NCBI RefSeq assembly: GCF_900101475.1
Contig: NZ_FMZV01000025.1
Coordinates: 1 to 52,695, forward strand
Origin: Ruegeria marina
GTDB taxonomy: Bacteria; Pseudomonadota; Alphaproteobacteria; Rhodobacterales; Rhodobacteraceae
Direction of reading: 5' to 3'
DNA length: 52,695 nucleotides
The notes under the pieces are model-generated. The model made no database searches and was not told the DNA's origin. It was given only the letters and a program-made list of their open reading frames with translations. The position numbers were made by a program, and so were the translations under genes. Of this stretch, positions 26,988 to 35,496 are shown one piece after another (within the stretch, counting starts at the first letter, position 1; each line of letters begins with the position of its first letter).

Positions 26988-28322
26988 ATGCAAATTCAAA
27001 ATCTTGTCGCCATTCTTTTTACGGTTTCAGCGAACGCCGTGTTCGCTCAGGAGGCATCCAACCAGACCCTGATCACCAACGTAAATGTCTTTGACGGCGT
27101 GAACGAGGCACTGATCGAGAACGCCAATGTGGTGATCAACGGCAACCTGATCGAGACCATCTCGACCGAACCGCTGGCCGTGGCCGGCGGCAAGGTGATT
27201 GACGGGGGCGGCCGCACGCTGATCCCCGGCTTGATCGACGCGCACTGGCACACGACCTACGCTTACACACCGCAAAGTACGGTCGTATCCGGTGATATCT
27301 CGGAAGTTGCGATCCGCGGAGCGCTTGGCGCCGAAAAAACACTGATGCGCGGCTTTACAACGATCCGTGATACCGGGGGGAATCCATTTTCGATCAAGAA
27401 GATGATCGATTCGGGCGAACTTGTCGGACCGCGCATTCTGCCCTCGGGGCCGCCCATTACGCAAACCGGAGGCCATCTCGACTATCGCCCCTACCAGGCG
27501 GTTCCGATGAACCAAGGCGACTCGCAGTGGTACTGGTACGCCAATGGGCTGATGCTCCAGGCGGACGGCGTGCCCGATGTCATTCTGCGCACGCGCGAGG
27601 TGATGCGCATGGGTGCCTCGCAGATCAAGATCGCGGCAGGCGGCGGCGTGTCTTCGCTCTATGACCCGATTGACGTCCGGCAATACACGCGGGCCGAGTT
27701 GGAAGCCTTTGTCGAGGTCGCCGACACTTACAACACATACGTTCTGGCGCATATCTTTACCGACGATGCCGCGCAGGTGGCAATCGAGGCGGGCGTGAAG
27801 TCGCTGGAGCACGGTATGCTCTTCAGCGAAGAAACCCTTCGAATGATGAAGGAAAACGACGTCTGGCTCTCGACCCAGCCAATCCTGAATGACGAGACCG
27901 CGCTGGCGTTCGATGATCCGGTCAGCACGGCGAAATTCCTTCAGGTCACAGATGGCACTGAGAAGGTGTATCAACTCGCAAAGGAGATTGGGGTGAAGAT
28001 CGCCTTCGGAACCGACATGCTGTTTGACCCGAAGACAGCCGAGTCGCAGACCCAGTTCCTGACGAAGTTGAAGCCGTGGTTCACACCCTACGAGATCCTG
28101 AAGATGGCGACCTCGGACAATGCCGAGCTTTTGGAACTTGCCGGCCCCCGCCATCCCTACCAGGAGGGCCCGCTGGGCGAGATCACCGAAGGAGCCTATG
28201 CCGACCTGATCCTCGTCAACGGTAACCCATTGGTGGACATCGATATTGTCGCCGACCCGCACACCAATTTTGTCCTTATCATGAAAGATGGAGTTATCTA
28301 CAAAAACGCTCTGGAGAACTGA
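26988..28322 (+). CDS. Secreted amidohydrolase, tandem copy 1 of 4
   Basis: A 444-residue exported member of the imidazolonepropionase-like/carboxylated-lysine amidohydrolase group. Signal cleavage is after AVFA (residue 20). Expected binuclear-site residues are all present: H86-W-H88 (GLIDAHWH), K214 (QIKIAAGGG, the lysine normally carbamylated), H255 (VLAHIF), H275 (SLEHGML) and D343 (FGTDML). The ATG at 26988 follows TTGGAGAAAG. Characterised relatives include Xaa-Pro/Xaa-Arg-type dipeptidases and ochratoxinase as well as imidazolonepropionase, so a periplasmic peptidase or amide hydrolase is plausible. It is followed after one base by the next paralogue. Confidence 0.88.
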   Translation: MQIQNLVAILFTVSANAVFAQEASNQTLITNVNVFDGVNEALIENANVVINGNLIETISTEPLAVAGGKVIDGGGRTLIPGLIDAHWHTTYAYTPQSTVVSGDISEVAIRGALGAEKTLMRGFTTIRDTGGNPFSIKKMIDSGELVGPRILPSGPPITQTGGHLDYRPYQAVPMNQGDSQWYWYANGLMLQADGVPDVILRTREVMRMGASQIKIAAGGGVSSLYDPIDVRQYTRAELEAFVEVADTYNTYVLAHIFTDDAAQVAIEAGVKSLEHGMLFSEETLRMMKENDVWLSTQPILNDETALAFDDPVSTAKFLQVTDGTEKVYQLAKEIGVKIAFGTDMLFDPKTAESQTQFLTKLKPWFTPYEILKMATSDNAELLELAGPRHPYQEGPLGEITEGAYADLILVNGNPLVDIDIVADPHTNFVLIMKDGVIYKNALEN

Positions 28323-28323
28323 C

Positions 28324-29658
28324 ATGAAAAACAGGAGGAAACTAATAACGGCCGTGTTCTGTGTGGCGGCGTCGCTAGTCGCGGCGCAGGAGACATCCGA
28401 CCCTGGCACAGTAATCACCGGCGCGCGTATCTTCGACGGCTTGTCGCCTGATCTGATCGAGGGGCAGGATGTTCTGATCCAAGACGGCATGATTGCGGCA
28501 ATCGGTGCCGCTTTGACACCTCCCGAGGGCTCTGCCGTGATCGACGCAAACGGACGGGTCATGATCCCGGGGTTGTCAGACGTACATTGGCACGTGACTA
28601 TGGCAGAGGTGCCTCAGACTACTCTTCTGACTGGCGACGCCTACGAGATCGCGGCGAGGGCAGTTCCGACGGCCGAGCGCACTCTTATGCGTGGCTTCAC
28701 TACGGTTCGCGACCTTGGTGGCAATAGCTTTGCTTTAAAGAAACTGATTGATAGCGGGATTCTTGTCGGACCGCGCATGCTGGTCGCAGGCCCGCCGCTC
28801 ACGCAGACCGGGGGACATTATGATTATCGCCTGCCGCACGACGTGCCAGCTGACAGTACGATGGACTACTGGGGGCGCACGGCTTTTTTTGTAATTGGTG
28901 ACGGAGACGCAGAGGTTCGAAAGCGTGCGCGTGAAATCTTTCGGATGGGAGCCAGTCAGATCAAGATAGCCGCCGGCGGTGGTGTTGCGTCGATCTTTGA
29001 CCCTCTAGACGTGCGCCAATACTCGCTGGAAGAAATGAAGGCGATCGTGGACGTGGCTGAGAGCTATAATAGTTATGTCGCAGCGCACGTAATCGCTGAC
29101 GAAGCTGTCCGGATGGCCGTCGAGGCCGGAATCAAGAGCATCGAACATGGGATGCTGCTTGAACGCGAAACTTTGGAACTCATGAAAGAAAAAGGCGTCT
29201 GGCTCAGCACCCAACCCTTGCTGGACGACGAAGACCGCATGGTCTTCCCGACCGCAGAGTCCACCAAGAAATGGCTTGTCGCAACGGCTGGCACCGAAAA
29301 GGTCTACAAGATGGCCAAGGAAATCGGGGTAAAGATTGCGTTCGGTACGGACGCGTTGATGGACCCGGAAATGGCTGCCAAACAGGGCAAATATCTCAGT
29401 AAGCTCGAAAAGCTTGGTTTCACGCCCTATGAAGCGCTTAAGATGGCGACTTCGGACAATGCTGAACTCATGGAAATGGCTGGGCCGCGTCATCCCTATC
29501 AGAAAGGCCCGCTGGGCGAGATCAGCGTTGGTGCCTATGCAGACCTGATCCTTGTCGATGGGAACCCGTTGGAAGATCTGAGCCTCGTCGCAAACCCCGA
29601 AGATAACTTCGACCTGATCATGAAAAACGGTGTCATATACAAAAATGATATGGAGTAA
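28324..29658 (+). CDS. Secreted amidohydrolase, tandem copy 2 of 4
   Basis: A 444-residue paralogue, the closest of the set to copy 1: both share QTGGHxDYR, QIKIAAGGG, VWLSTQP and the KMATSDNAEL block. Signal cleavage is near residue 20 (SLVA-AQ). Metal and catalytic residues are H88-W-H90, K214, H255, H275 and D342. It begins one base after the preceding stop and ends six bases before the next start, with GGAG within the previous gene's end serving as ribosome site. Substrate specificity probably differs in the loop around DSTMDYWGRTAFFVIG, which is unlike the others. Confidence 0.88.
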   Translation: MKNRRKLITAVFCVAASLVAAQETSDPGTVITGARIFDGLSPDLIEGQDVLIQDGMIAAIGAALTPPEGSAVIDANGRVMIPGLSDVHWHVTMAEVPQTTLLTGDAYEIAARAVPTAERTLMRGFTTVRDLGGNSFALKKLIDSGILVGPRMLVAGPPLTQTGGHYDYRLPHDVPADSTMDYWGRTAFFVIGDGDAEVRKRAREIFRMGASQIKIAAGGGVASIFDPLDVRQYSLEEMKAIVDVAESYNSYVAAHVIADEAVRMAVEAGIKSIEHGMLLERETLELMKEKGVWLSTQPLLDDEDRMVFPTAESTKKWLVATAGTEKVYKMAKEIGVKIAFGTDALMDPEMAAKQGKYLSKLEKLGFTPYEALKMATSDNAELMEMAGPRHPYQKGPLGEISVGAYADLILVDGNPLEDLSLVANPEDNFDLIMKNGVIYKNDME

Positions 29659-29664
29659 AACGCA

Positions 29665-31011
29665 ATGCTCAGACGATTTATGATAACTTCTTTCTTCGCA
29701 CTGGCGGCTCCCGTGGCGGGCGCGCAGAACGACCCGACGGGACCCATCGTCATCACGAATGTGAATGTCTTCGACGGGTCGAGCGAAGAACTGATCGAGG
29801 GCGCGAATGTCGTCATCGACGGTAACCTGATTGCGGAGATCACCACCGAAGATGTTGTGGTTGCCGGTGGTCGGGTGATCGACGGCGGCGGCCGCACGCT
29901 TATGCCGGGGCTGATCGATACTCACACGCACATCATGCTGCATTCGGATCCCGTGACGCAATTGATGACGCAGGATGCATTCGAACAAGGGGCTCGCGGC
30001 GCAGCACGTGCGAAGGCCTATTTGGATGCCGGGTTTACCACTGTGCGAGACTTGGGTGGAAATTGTTTTGGCGTAAAGAATGTCATCGACGCGGGCGTTT
30101 CACCAGGGCCACGGATTTACTGCGGCGGCGCCAGTATCACTCAAACATCCGGACATGGCGACTTCCGGATGACGAACGACGGGCACCCGAGGTTTGACGG
30201 CTTTGCGGCCTCTGGTGTCGCCAACACGACGAAGACCACTATCATCGCTGATGGCGTGGATGACGTGCGCGCCGCTGTCCGTGAAATGCTGTTCCGGGGA
30301 GCGTCCCAAATCAAGGTACACGCAGGTGGCGGCGTAACCAGCTTCAAAGACCCGCTGGAGGCAGCTCAGTACACCCAGGAAGAACTCAACGCAGCGGTGG
30401 AAGAGGCTGAGCGTTACGGCACCTATGTGACGGTACATGCCCAAGTGAATAACGCCGTTGTGGCATCCCTCGATGCAGGCGTCAGAACCGTTGAACACGG
30501 CCTGATCATGGAAGAGGAAACCATGGTGAGGATGGCCGAGGAAGGCGTCTACTGGATCCCACAGGCGTTTCTCGCGCTTCAGGACGTCTCGAGCAATCCA
30601 CTGTTTCAGGACCCGATCCAGAATGCCAAGTTGGCCAAGGTCAATGCAGGCGCGCGCCAAGCCTTCGAATGGGGCATTGAACACGGCGTCAAGACGGGCT
30701 GGGGAAGTGATGTTTTCGGAGCAAATGATATCTTTGCTACTTTCCGGCAGGAATTCGCCTTTCGTGACGAGTTCTACGAACCCATTGAGCAGATGCAACA
30801 AGTCACCGGTGTGAACGGAGAAATTCTCGCTCTGAGCGGTTTGAAGAACCCGTACGTAGATGGTCCGCTCGGTGTCATCGCCGAAGGAGCTTACGCGGAT
30901 ATCATTCTGGTCGACGGTGACCCGACCCAAGACATTCACCTTTTGATGGACTCGAACAACATTGCCCTGATCATGAAGGACGGTGTCATCTACAAAAGCG
31001 ACTTGGAGTGA
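29665..31011 (+). CDS. Secreted amidohydrolase, tandem copy 3 of 4
   Basis: A 448-residue paralogue with signal cleavage near residue 20 (PVAGA-QN). It is the most divergent at the active site: the first pair is H87-T-H89 instead of H-W-H, the lysine segment is K217 in QIKVHAGGG, H258 is in VTVHAQ, H278 in TVEHGLI, and the aspartate D349 sits in GWGSDVF instead of FGTD. The segment VYWIPQAFLALQDV replaces VWLSTQP. It therefore keeps the full binuclear set but likely handles a different substrate from copies 1 and 2. The tail IMKDGVIYKSDLE matches the shared C-terminus. Confidence 0.87.
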   Translation: MLRRFMITSFFALAAPVAGAQNDPTGPIVITNVNVFDGSSEELIEGANVVIDGNLIAEITTEDVVVAGGRVIDGGGRTLMPGLIDTHTHIMLHSDPVTQLMTQDAFEQGARGAARAKAYLDAGFTTVRDLGGNCFGVKNVIDAGVSPGPRIYCGGASITQTSGHGDFRMTNDGHPRFDGFAASGVANTTKTTIIADGVDDVRAAVREMLFRGASQIKVHAGGGVTSFKDPLEAAQYTQEELNAAVEEAERYGTYVTVHAQVNNAVVASLDAGVRTVEHGLIMEEETMVRMAEEGVYWIPQAFLALQDVSSNPLFQDPIQNAKLAKVNAGARQAFEWGIEHGVKTGWGSDVFGANDIFATFRQEFAFRDEFYEPIEQMQQVTGVNGEILALSGLKNPYVDGPLGVIAEGAYADIILVDGDPTQDIHLLMDSNNIALIMKDGVIYKSDLE

Positions 31012-31016
31012 CCATA

Positions 31017-32354
31017 GTGCTGCATAAAGCGTTTATCGCCACTGCTTTCGCCGTTGCGGCTTCGGTCGTGGGAGCGCAGGAGGAGGCAAAAGAAACGCAA
31101 GTCCTGTTCAAGAACGTGCGCGTTTTCGACGGGGTCGGAACGGAACTGAGCGACCCGACCAATGTGCTGGTCACCGGAAACATGATCGGTGCGATCGGGC
31201 CCGACGTGACGGCTGACGGCGATGCGACGATCATCGCCGGCGATGGACGGACACTAATGCCGGGCCTCTCGGACTGCCACTGGCATTCGCATTCGATCGC
31301 AGTCACCAATCCCGAACTGCTTTTCGGGGATCCCTTCAAGAACATTATCAAGGTTGCCCTCGAATCAGAGCATACGTTGATGCAGGGCATCACCACCGTG
31401 CGCGACGTGGGCGGCAACATTTTTGGCGTCAAGGCACTGATTGACGAGGGGCGCCTCGTGGGGCCGCGCATTCTGCCCTCCGGGGCCTACCTGACGATGA
31501 CCTCCGGTCACGGTGAAATGCGCTTGCCCAATGTCCTGCTGCGCCCCGAAGGCCGTGCATTGATCGACCAGGAAATTCTGGGACATACGGCGATTGCCGA
31601 CGGAGTGCCCGCAGTCTTGAGGCGCACACGGGAAAACCTGATGCGCGGGGCCACACAGATCAAGGCGATGGCAGGCGGTGGCGTCGCGTCATTTTCCGAT
31701 CCCCTGGACGGCGCACAATTCAGTCTTGAGGAACTCAACGCGATCGTCGAGGAAGCCGAGAGATGGAACACTTACGTCACCGTTCACACCTACACCGCGA
31801 AAGCGGTTCAGCACGCCTTGGAGGCTGGCGTCAGAAGCATCGAACACGGCCAGATGATCGACGAGGAAACGGCGCAGATGCTTGCGGAGACTGACGCATG
31901 GTTGTGCCTGCAACCCTTCCTGGACGACGAGGATAGGATCCCTCTGGATGGAGAGTTCAACAACCGCAAGTACGATCAGATGCTTGGTGGAACCGACACT
32001 GCCTACAAGCTGGCCAGGAAATACGATGTCAATGTCGGCTTCGGTACGGACATGCAGCAGAATCCTGCCATGATCGACCGCTGGGGCGCGCAGCTGGTGA
32101 AGCTTACGAATTGGTACACACCAGTCGAGGCTCTGCAAATGGCAACCAGCATCAACCAAGAGTTCTTCAAGATGGCGGGTGAGCGGCATCCCTATCAGAA
32201 AGGTCCGCTCGGGGTCGTGCAGGAAGGAGCCTATGCCGATCTGCTGCTCGTCGAAGGTAATCCCCTGGAAAACATCGAGTTGGTCGCCGACCCCAACTCG
32301 AACTTCAAGATCATCATGAAGGACGGCGTGATCTACAAGAACACGCTGGAGTAA
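31017..32354 (+). CDS. Secreted amidohydrolase, tandem copy 4 of 4
   Basis: A 445-residue paralogue, last of the array. I chose GTG 31017 because GGAG at 31004-31007 is well spaced and the protein then begins with a compact signal peptide (MLHKAFIATAFAVAASVVGA, then QE); GTG 31008, overlapping the previous stop, would add three residues. Active-site residues are H88-W-H90 (GLSDCHWH), K216 (QIKAMAGGG), H257, H277 and D345 (FGTDMQ). The C-terminus IIMKDGVIYKNTLE matches the other copies. A strong terminator follows immediately, marking the end of the operon. Confidence 0.87.
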   Translation: MLHKAFIATAFAVAASVVGAQEEAKETQVLFKNVRVFDGVGTELSDPTNVLVTGNMIGAIGPDVTADGDATIIAGDGRTLMPGLSDCHWHSHSIAVTNPELLFGDPFKNIIKVALESEHTLMQGITTVRDVGGNIFGVKALIDEGRLVGPRILPSGAYLTMTSGHGEMRLPNVLLRPEGRALIDQEILGHTAIADGVPAVLRRTRENLMRGATQIKAMAGGGVASFSDPLDGAQFSLEELNAIVEEAERWNTYVTVHTYTAKAVQHALEAGVRSIEHGQMIDEETAQMLAETDAWLCLQPFLDDEDRIPLDGEFNNRKYDQMLGGTDTAYKLARKYDVNVGFGTDMQQNPAMIDRWGAQLVKLTNWYTPVEALQMATSINQEFFKMAGERHPYQKGPLGVVQEGAYADLLLVEGNPLENIELVADPNSNFKIIMKDGVIYKNTLE

Positions 32355-32360
32355 CAACGA

Positions 32361-32394
32361 CCGCCCGCCGCGAAAGCGCGGTGGGCGGCTTTTT
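32361..32394 (+). terminator. Rho-independent terminator after the amidohydrolase array
   Basis: A 12-bp stem (CCGCCCGCCGCG at 32361-32372 with CGCGGTGGGCGG at 32377-32388, one G-T wobble), an AAAG loop and a T5 run at 32390-32394, starting six bases after the last amidohydrolase stop. It separates the hydrolase operon from the ABC transporter operon. Confidence 0.92.
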
Positions 32395-32411
32395 GTCCGC
32401 GAGGCCGGTTT

Positions 32412-33098
32412 ATGCACCCATTGCGAATTGAACGACTTGTCTACCGGTGGCCGGGCGCGGCGCGCAGCACACTGGGTATTGGCGCGCTGTCTCTGGCGTC
32501 CGGCGAGCGCCTGTTTCTCCATGGTCCCAGCGGGTGCGGAAAATCGACCCTGCTGTCGGCGATTGCGGGAGTGGTCGATGTGCCCACGGGGGCCATACTT
32601 GTTGCGGACAAGGACGTAGGCGCGTTGAATGGCGGCGCGCGGGACCGGTTCCGGGTGGATCATATCGGCATGATCTTTCAGGTATTCAATCTGATCCCAT
32701 GGCTGAGCGCGCTCGAGAACGTCCTTCTTCCCTGTACATTCTCCAAGCGTCGGCTCGAGCGCTCGGGCGAGGATCCTGCGGGAACGGCCCGGAATCTGCT
32801 CGACGAACTGGGTCTGTCGGATCCGTCCCTAGCATCCAAGCCGGCTAGCGAGCTCAGCGTGGGCCAGCAACAACGGGTTGCTGCCGCGCGCGCGCTAATC
32901 GGCAAGCCGGACCTTATCCTTGCGGATGAACCGACCTCGGCGCTCGATGAGGTGGCCAAGGCGGCCTTTGTCGACCTGCTGGCAAGGGAGTGCGCCGAAG
33001 CGGGCACCGCGCTGCTCTTCGTGAGCCATGACCGCAGCCTGGAGCATCATTTCGACCGCAGTGTTGATTTTCTCGCCCTAAACGGTGGCGCGGCCTGA
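32412..33098 (+). CDS. ABC transporter ATP-binding protein (LolD/MacB-type)
   Basis: A 228-residue nucleotide-binding subunit with Walker A GPSGCGKST (residues 38-46), Q-loop region IGMIFQVFNLIPWL, signature LSVGQQQR, Walker B LILADEPTSALDE and the H-loop histidine in LLFVSHDR. The IFQVFNLIPWLSALENVLLP stretch is typical of the LolD/MacB/FtsE branch that works with FtsX-type permeases. Its stop overlaps the permease start (TGATG at 33096-33100). Together they form a mechanotransmission-type or exporter-type ABC system rather than a binding-protein-dependent importer. Confidence 0.93.
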   Translation: MHPLRIERLVYRWPGAARSTLGIGALSLASGERLFLHGPSGCGKSTLLSAIAGVVDVPTGAILVADKDVGALNGGARDRFRVDHIGMIFQVFNLIPWLSALENVLLPCTFSKRRLERSGEDPAGTARNLLDELGLSDPSLASKPASELSVGQQQRVAAARALIGKPDLILADEPTSALDEVAKAAFVDLLARECAEAGTALLFVSHDRSLEHHFDRSVDFLALNGGAA

Positions 33099-34438
33099 TG
33101 CTGGGGTTCAGCCTGCGCAGCCTGTGGAACCGCCGCTTCGTGGCCGGCCTGACCGTGCTGGCCATTAGCCTCAGCGTCGCGCTGATCCTCGGTGTTGAAC
33201 GGCTCCGGGACGGCGCGCGTGACAGCTTTGCCAACTCCGCGTCCGGGATAGACCTGATCGTGGCGCCGCGCGGCAATTCGGTGCAGATCCTGATGGCCAC
33301 CGTCTTCGGCGTCGGCGGCACCGGGACGGGCATGACATGGGACAGCTTCGAGTGGCTGGAAGATCGGCCCGAGGTGGCCTGGGCGGTCCCGATCCAGATG
33401 GGCGACAATCATCGCGGCTATCCGGTGATCGGGACGGATGCATCGTATTTCGAGCATTTCCGGCACTCTGGCGGTCAGCCTCTCTCCCTCGCCGCAGGCA
33501 CGTTCCTTTCCGGTGACGGGGCGGATGCCGCCGTGGTCGGGGCCGAGGTCGCGGCGCGGTTCGACTATGCCCCCGGTGCGGTGATCGTCAACGCCCACGG
33601 CTCGGGCGAGGTTTCCTTCGACCTGCACGACGACGCGCCCTTCACAATATCGGGTGTGCTCGCGCCGACGGGTACCGCCGTCGACCGGATGGTCTTCGTC
33701 ACGCTCGAAGGGTTCGACGCCCTGCATGCGGAAGAAGATGCGCCTGCTGCCGACCCCCTCGACCCGGCCGCCATGCCCACCGACGATCATGACGATCATG
33801 ACGATCATGGCGGGCATGACGGGCATGACGATCATGAAGATCATGGCGAACACGAAGGCACGGAGGCCAAACACAGTCACGAACCGGACCGGATCAATGC
33901 CGTCTACGTTGGGCTGATCGATCGGACGAATGTCCTTGGTCTGCAGCGGGCCATCAACGAACGCCCCTCCGATGCGTTGAGCGCAGTCCTCCCGGCGGTC
34001 GCGCTCACCGAGCTCTGGGGGATTACCGGGACAGCGGAGCGCGCGATGCGACTGATGGCGTGGGCCGTGGCTTTGGCAGGGATGATCGGCATGGTGGTCA
34101 TGCTCTCTGCGACCCTCGACACACGCCGCCGCGAATTCGCGATTCTGCGGTCTGTTGGCGCCACGCCCACCCGTATCTTTGCGCTAATTGTCGCCGAGGC
34201 CGCCATCCTCACCGCGGCGGGGCTGATCCTTGGCCTTGTTCTGCTCACGGTGGCCACGTTCGTGACCGACCCGATCCTGTCTGCCCGCTTCGGTCTGAGG
34301 TTGGGATTGAATGTCTTCGGTGCGCGCGAAATGGCCACCCTTTTCGTCATCTTCTGCGCCGGGCTCCTCGCCTCGCTCATCCCGGCGGTCCGGGTCTACC
34401 GCATGACGCTGGCCGACGGGCTGTCGGTTCGGCTATGA
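33098..34438 (+). CDS. FtsX/MacB-type ABC permease with histidine-rich periplasmic loop
   Basis: A 446-residue permease. One N-terminal membrane helix (about residues 10-30) is followed by a large periplasmic domain and three C-terminal helices with the FtsX motif TRRREFAILRSVGATPTRIF. Residues about 228-264 form a histidine/aspartate-rich run built of repeated DDH and GH units, encoded by near-repeats of GACGATCAT, a probable metal-binding segment. FtsX permeases with such loops and DUF3299 neighbours resemble the Vibrio cholerae ZrgABCDE zinc locus as I recall it, so zinc or another divalent metal is the likely cargo or signal. No separate binding protein is encoded here. Confidence 0.85.
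   Translation: MLGFSLRSLWNRRFVAGLTVLAISLSVALILGVERLRDGARDSFANSASGIDLIVAPRGNSVQILMATVFGVGGTGTGMTWDSFEWLEDRPEVAWAVPIQMGDNHRGYPVIGTDASYFEHFRHSGGQPLSLAAGTFLSGDGADAAVVGAEVAARFDYAPGAVIVNAHGSGEVSFDLHDDAPFTISGVLAPTGTAVDRMVFVTLEGFDALHAEEDAPAADPLDPAAMPTDDHDDHDDHGGHDGHDDHEDHGEHEGTEAKHSHEPDRINAVYVGLIDRTNVLGLQRAINERPSDALSAVLPAVALTELWGITGTAERAMRLMAWAVALAGMIGMVVMLSATLDTRRREFAILRSVGATPTRIFALIVAEAAILTAAGLILGLVLLTVATFVTDPILSARFGLRLGLNVFGAREMATLFVIFCAGLLASLIPAVRVYRMTLADGLSVRL
33781..33866 (+). repeat. Short in-frame repeats encoding a His/Asp-rich segment
   Basis: Near-identical 9-base units (GACGATCAT and variants with GGGCAT, GAAGAT and GCGAACAC) run through this stretch inside the ABC permease gene. They encode alternating D-D-H and G-H units. 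Such repeats expand or contract by slippage, so loop length may vary between strains. Confidence 0.8.
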
Positions 34439-34458
34439 CAAATGAAGGGGATATTTCC

Positions 34459-35115
34459 ATGACCACGTTCGCCCGTCTCGTCTTGATATTCTCGCTTGCC
34501 CTTTCTCCGGGCTTCGCACAGGCGACTGAACCTCAGGAAATCTCGTGGGCTACGCTTGCACCTCCTGCCGCCGTGATTGAGAACCCGTTCGAGAACCTCA
34601 CCGATGATCAGATGGACAGCTTGCGCCAGATCCTACGGTTCGAGGCACGGGCGGAGCGGAGCGATGACGCTGAAGCCCGCGCCGAAGCGCAAGCGTTGCG
34701 CAAACAATTGGCCGACGAGGGCCTTGATGTCGACGGGTTGTTCGCCGCGCGCCTCGCGATCATGGAAGAACGTGAAGCTGCGGCCACCGAGGTGAACGAA
34801 GACCTCGTTGGCATGAGCGTCCGCCTGCCGGGCTATGTTCTGCCCCTGGAATTTAAGGGTCGTAAGGTCGTCGAGTTTCTCCTCGTGCCTACGGTCGGCG
34901 CCTGCATCCATACTCCGCCGCCGCCCGCCAACCAGATCGTCCATGTCGTGTATCCCGAGGGCATCGAGGTTAGCGGTCTTTTCACCCCGGTATGGATCAC
35001 CGGGACCATGGTCGCCCAGAGTTCGGTTCAGACGGTTGGCTATGTCGACGGACAGGCCCCGGTTTCTGTCAGCTATTCGATGCAGCCGCAGCTGGTCGAG
35101 GAGTATGGCGGCTGA
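34459..35115 (+). CDS. Exported DUF3299-domain protein
   Basis: A 218-residue protein. A signal peptide ends SPGFAQA-TE near residue 23, then comes a charged helical linker (DDQMDSLRQILRFEARAERS, residues about 50-110). The DUF3299 domain occupies about 120-215, recognisable by VEFLLVPTVGACIHTPPPPA with a conserved cysteine and histidine. The ATG at 34459 follows AAGGGG; an ATG at 34435 overlapping the permease stop is an alternative. DUF3299 proteins are often encoded next to zinc or metal ABC systems, matching the histidine-rich permease just upstream. The C-H pair could bind metal. Function not established. Confidence 0.85.
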   Translation: MTTFARLVLIFSLALSPGFAQATEPQEISWATLAPPAAVIENPFENLTDDQMDSLRQILRFEARAERSDDAEARAEAQALRKQLADEGLDVDGLFAARLAIMEEREAAATEVNEDLVGMSVRLPGYVLPLEFKGRKVVEFLLVPTVGACIHTPPPPANQIVHVVYPEGIEVSGLFTPVWITGTMVAQSSVQTVGYVDGQAPVSVSYSMQPQLVEEYGG

Positions 35116-35332
35116 ACCCCGATGCACAGGGCAGATCGGTATCTCGGCATGGCAGGCTATAAGTGGCGGCGAAAGCGTCGCTTAGGTGGTGTCAGAAGGA
35201 AACCGGTTGAGACGGGCTGGGCAGTCTCGTAGCCTCTCGGCCTGCCGAAACGTGCTCCTTTAAATATTTCCACAGCAGGAGGTGTCAAGGCGATGGGCTT
35301 GAGCGGGGCAGGGCGAGCCGTAGACTCTGGCC

Positions 35333-35496
35333 ATGACGACTCCCAACCGGTTTCGCTACTTTAGCACGAGCCGCGAGATCATCCAGCTGGTGGTTATGCT
35401 GTACGTCGGATTTCCCCTGTCACTGCGGAACGTCGAGGATCTCCTGCACGAGCGTGGCATCGATGTGAGCCACGAGTCGGTCAGATTGTGGCTACA
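35333..35496 (+). pseudogene. IS6-family transposase, N-terminal part (copy B)
   Basis: MTTPNRFRYFSTSREIIQLV to VEDLLHERGIDVSHESVRLW matches the other IS6 copies. After that the frame enters IS110-type sequence (LQRLGRKRLV, stop at 35524). The catalytic domain is separated by about 970 bases. Unlike copy A, the homopolymer at about 35410 has four C and the reading frame is normal up to the break. Confidence 0.85.

Noticed and set aside
27027-28562. 511-codon minus-strand frame opposite amidohydrolase copy 1
   Set aside because: It is antisense to a convincing exported enzyme; the composition is that of a complementary frame and no domain is visible.
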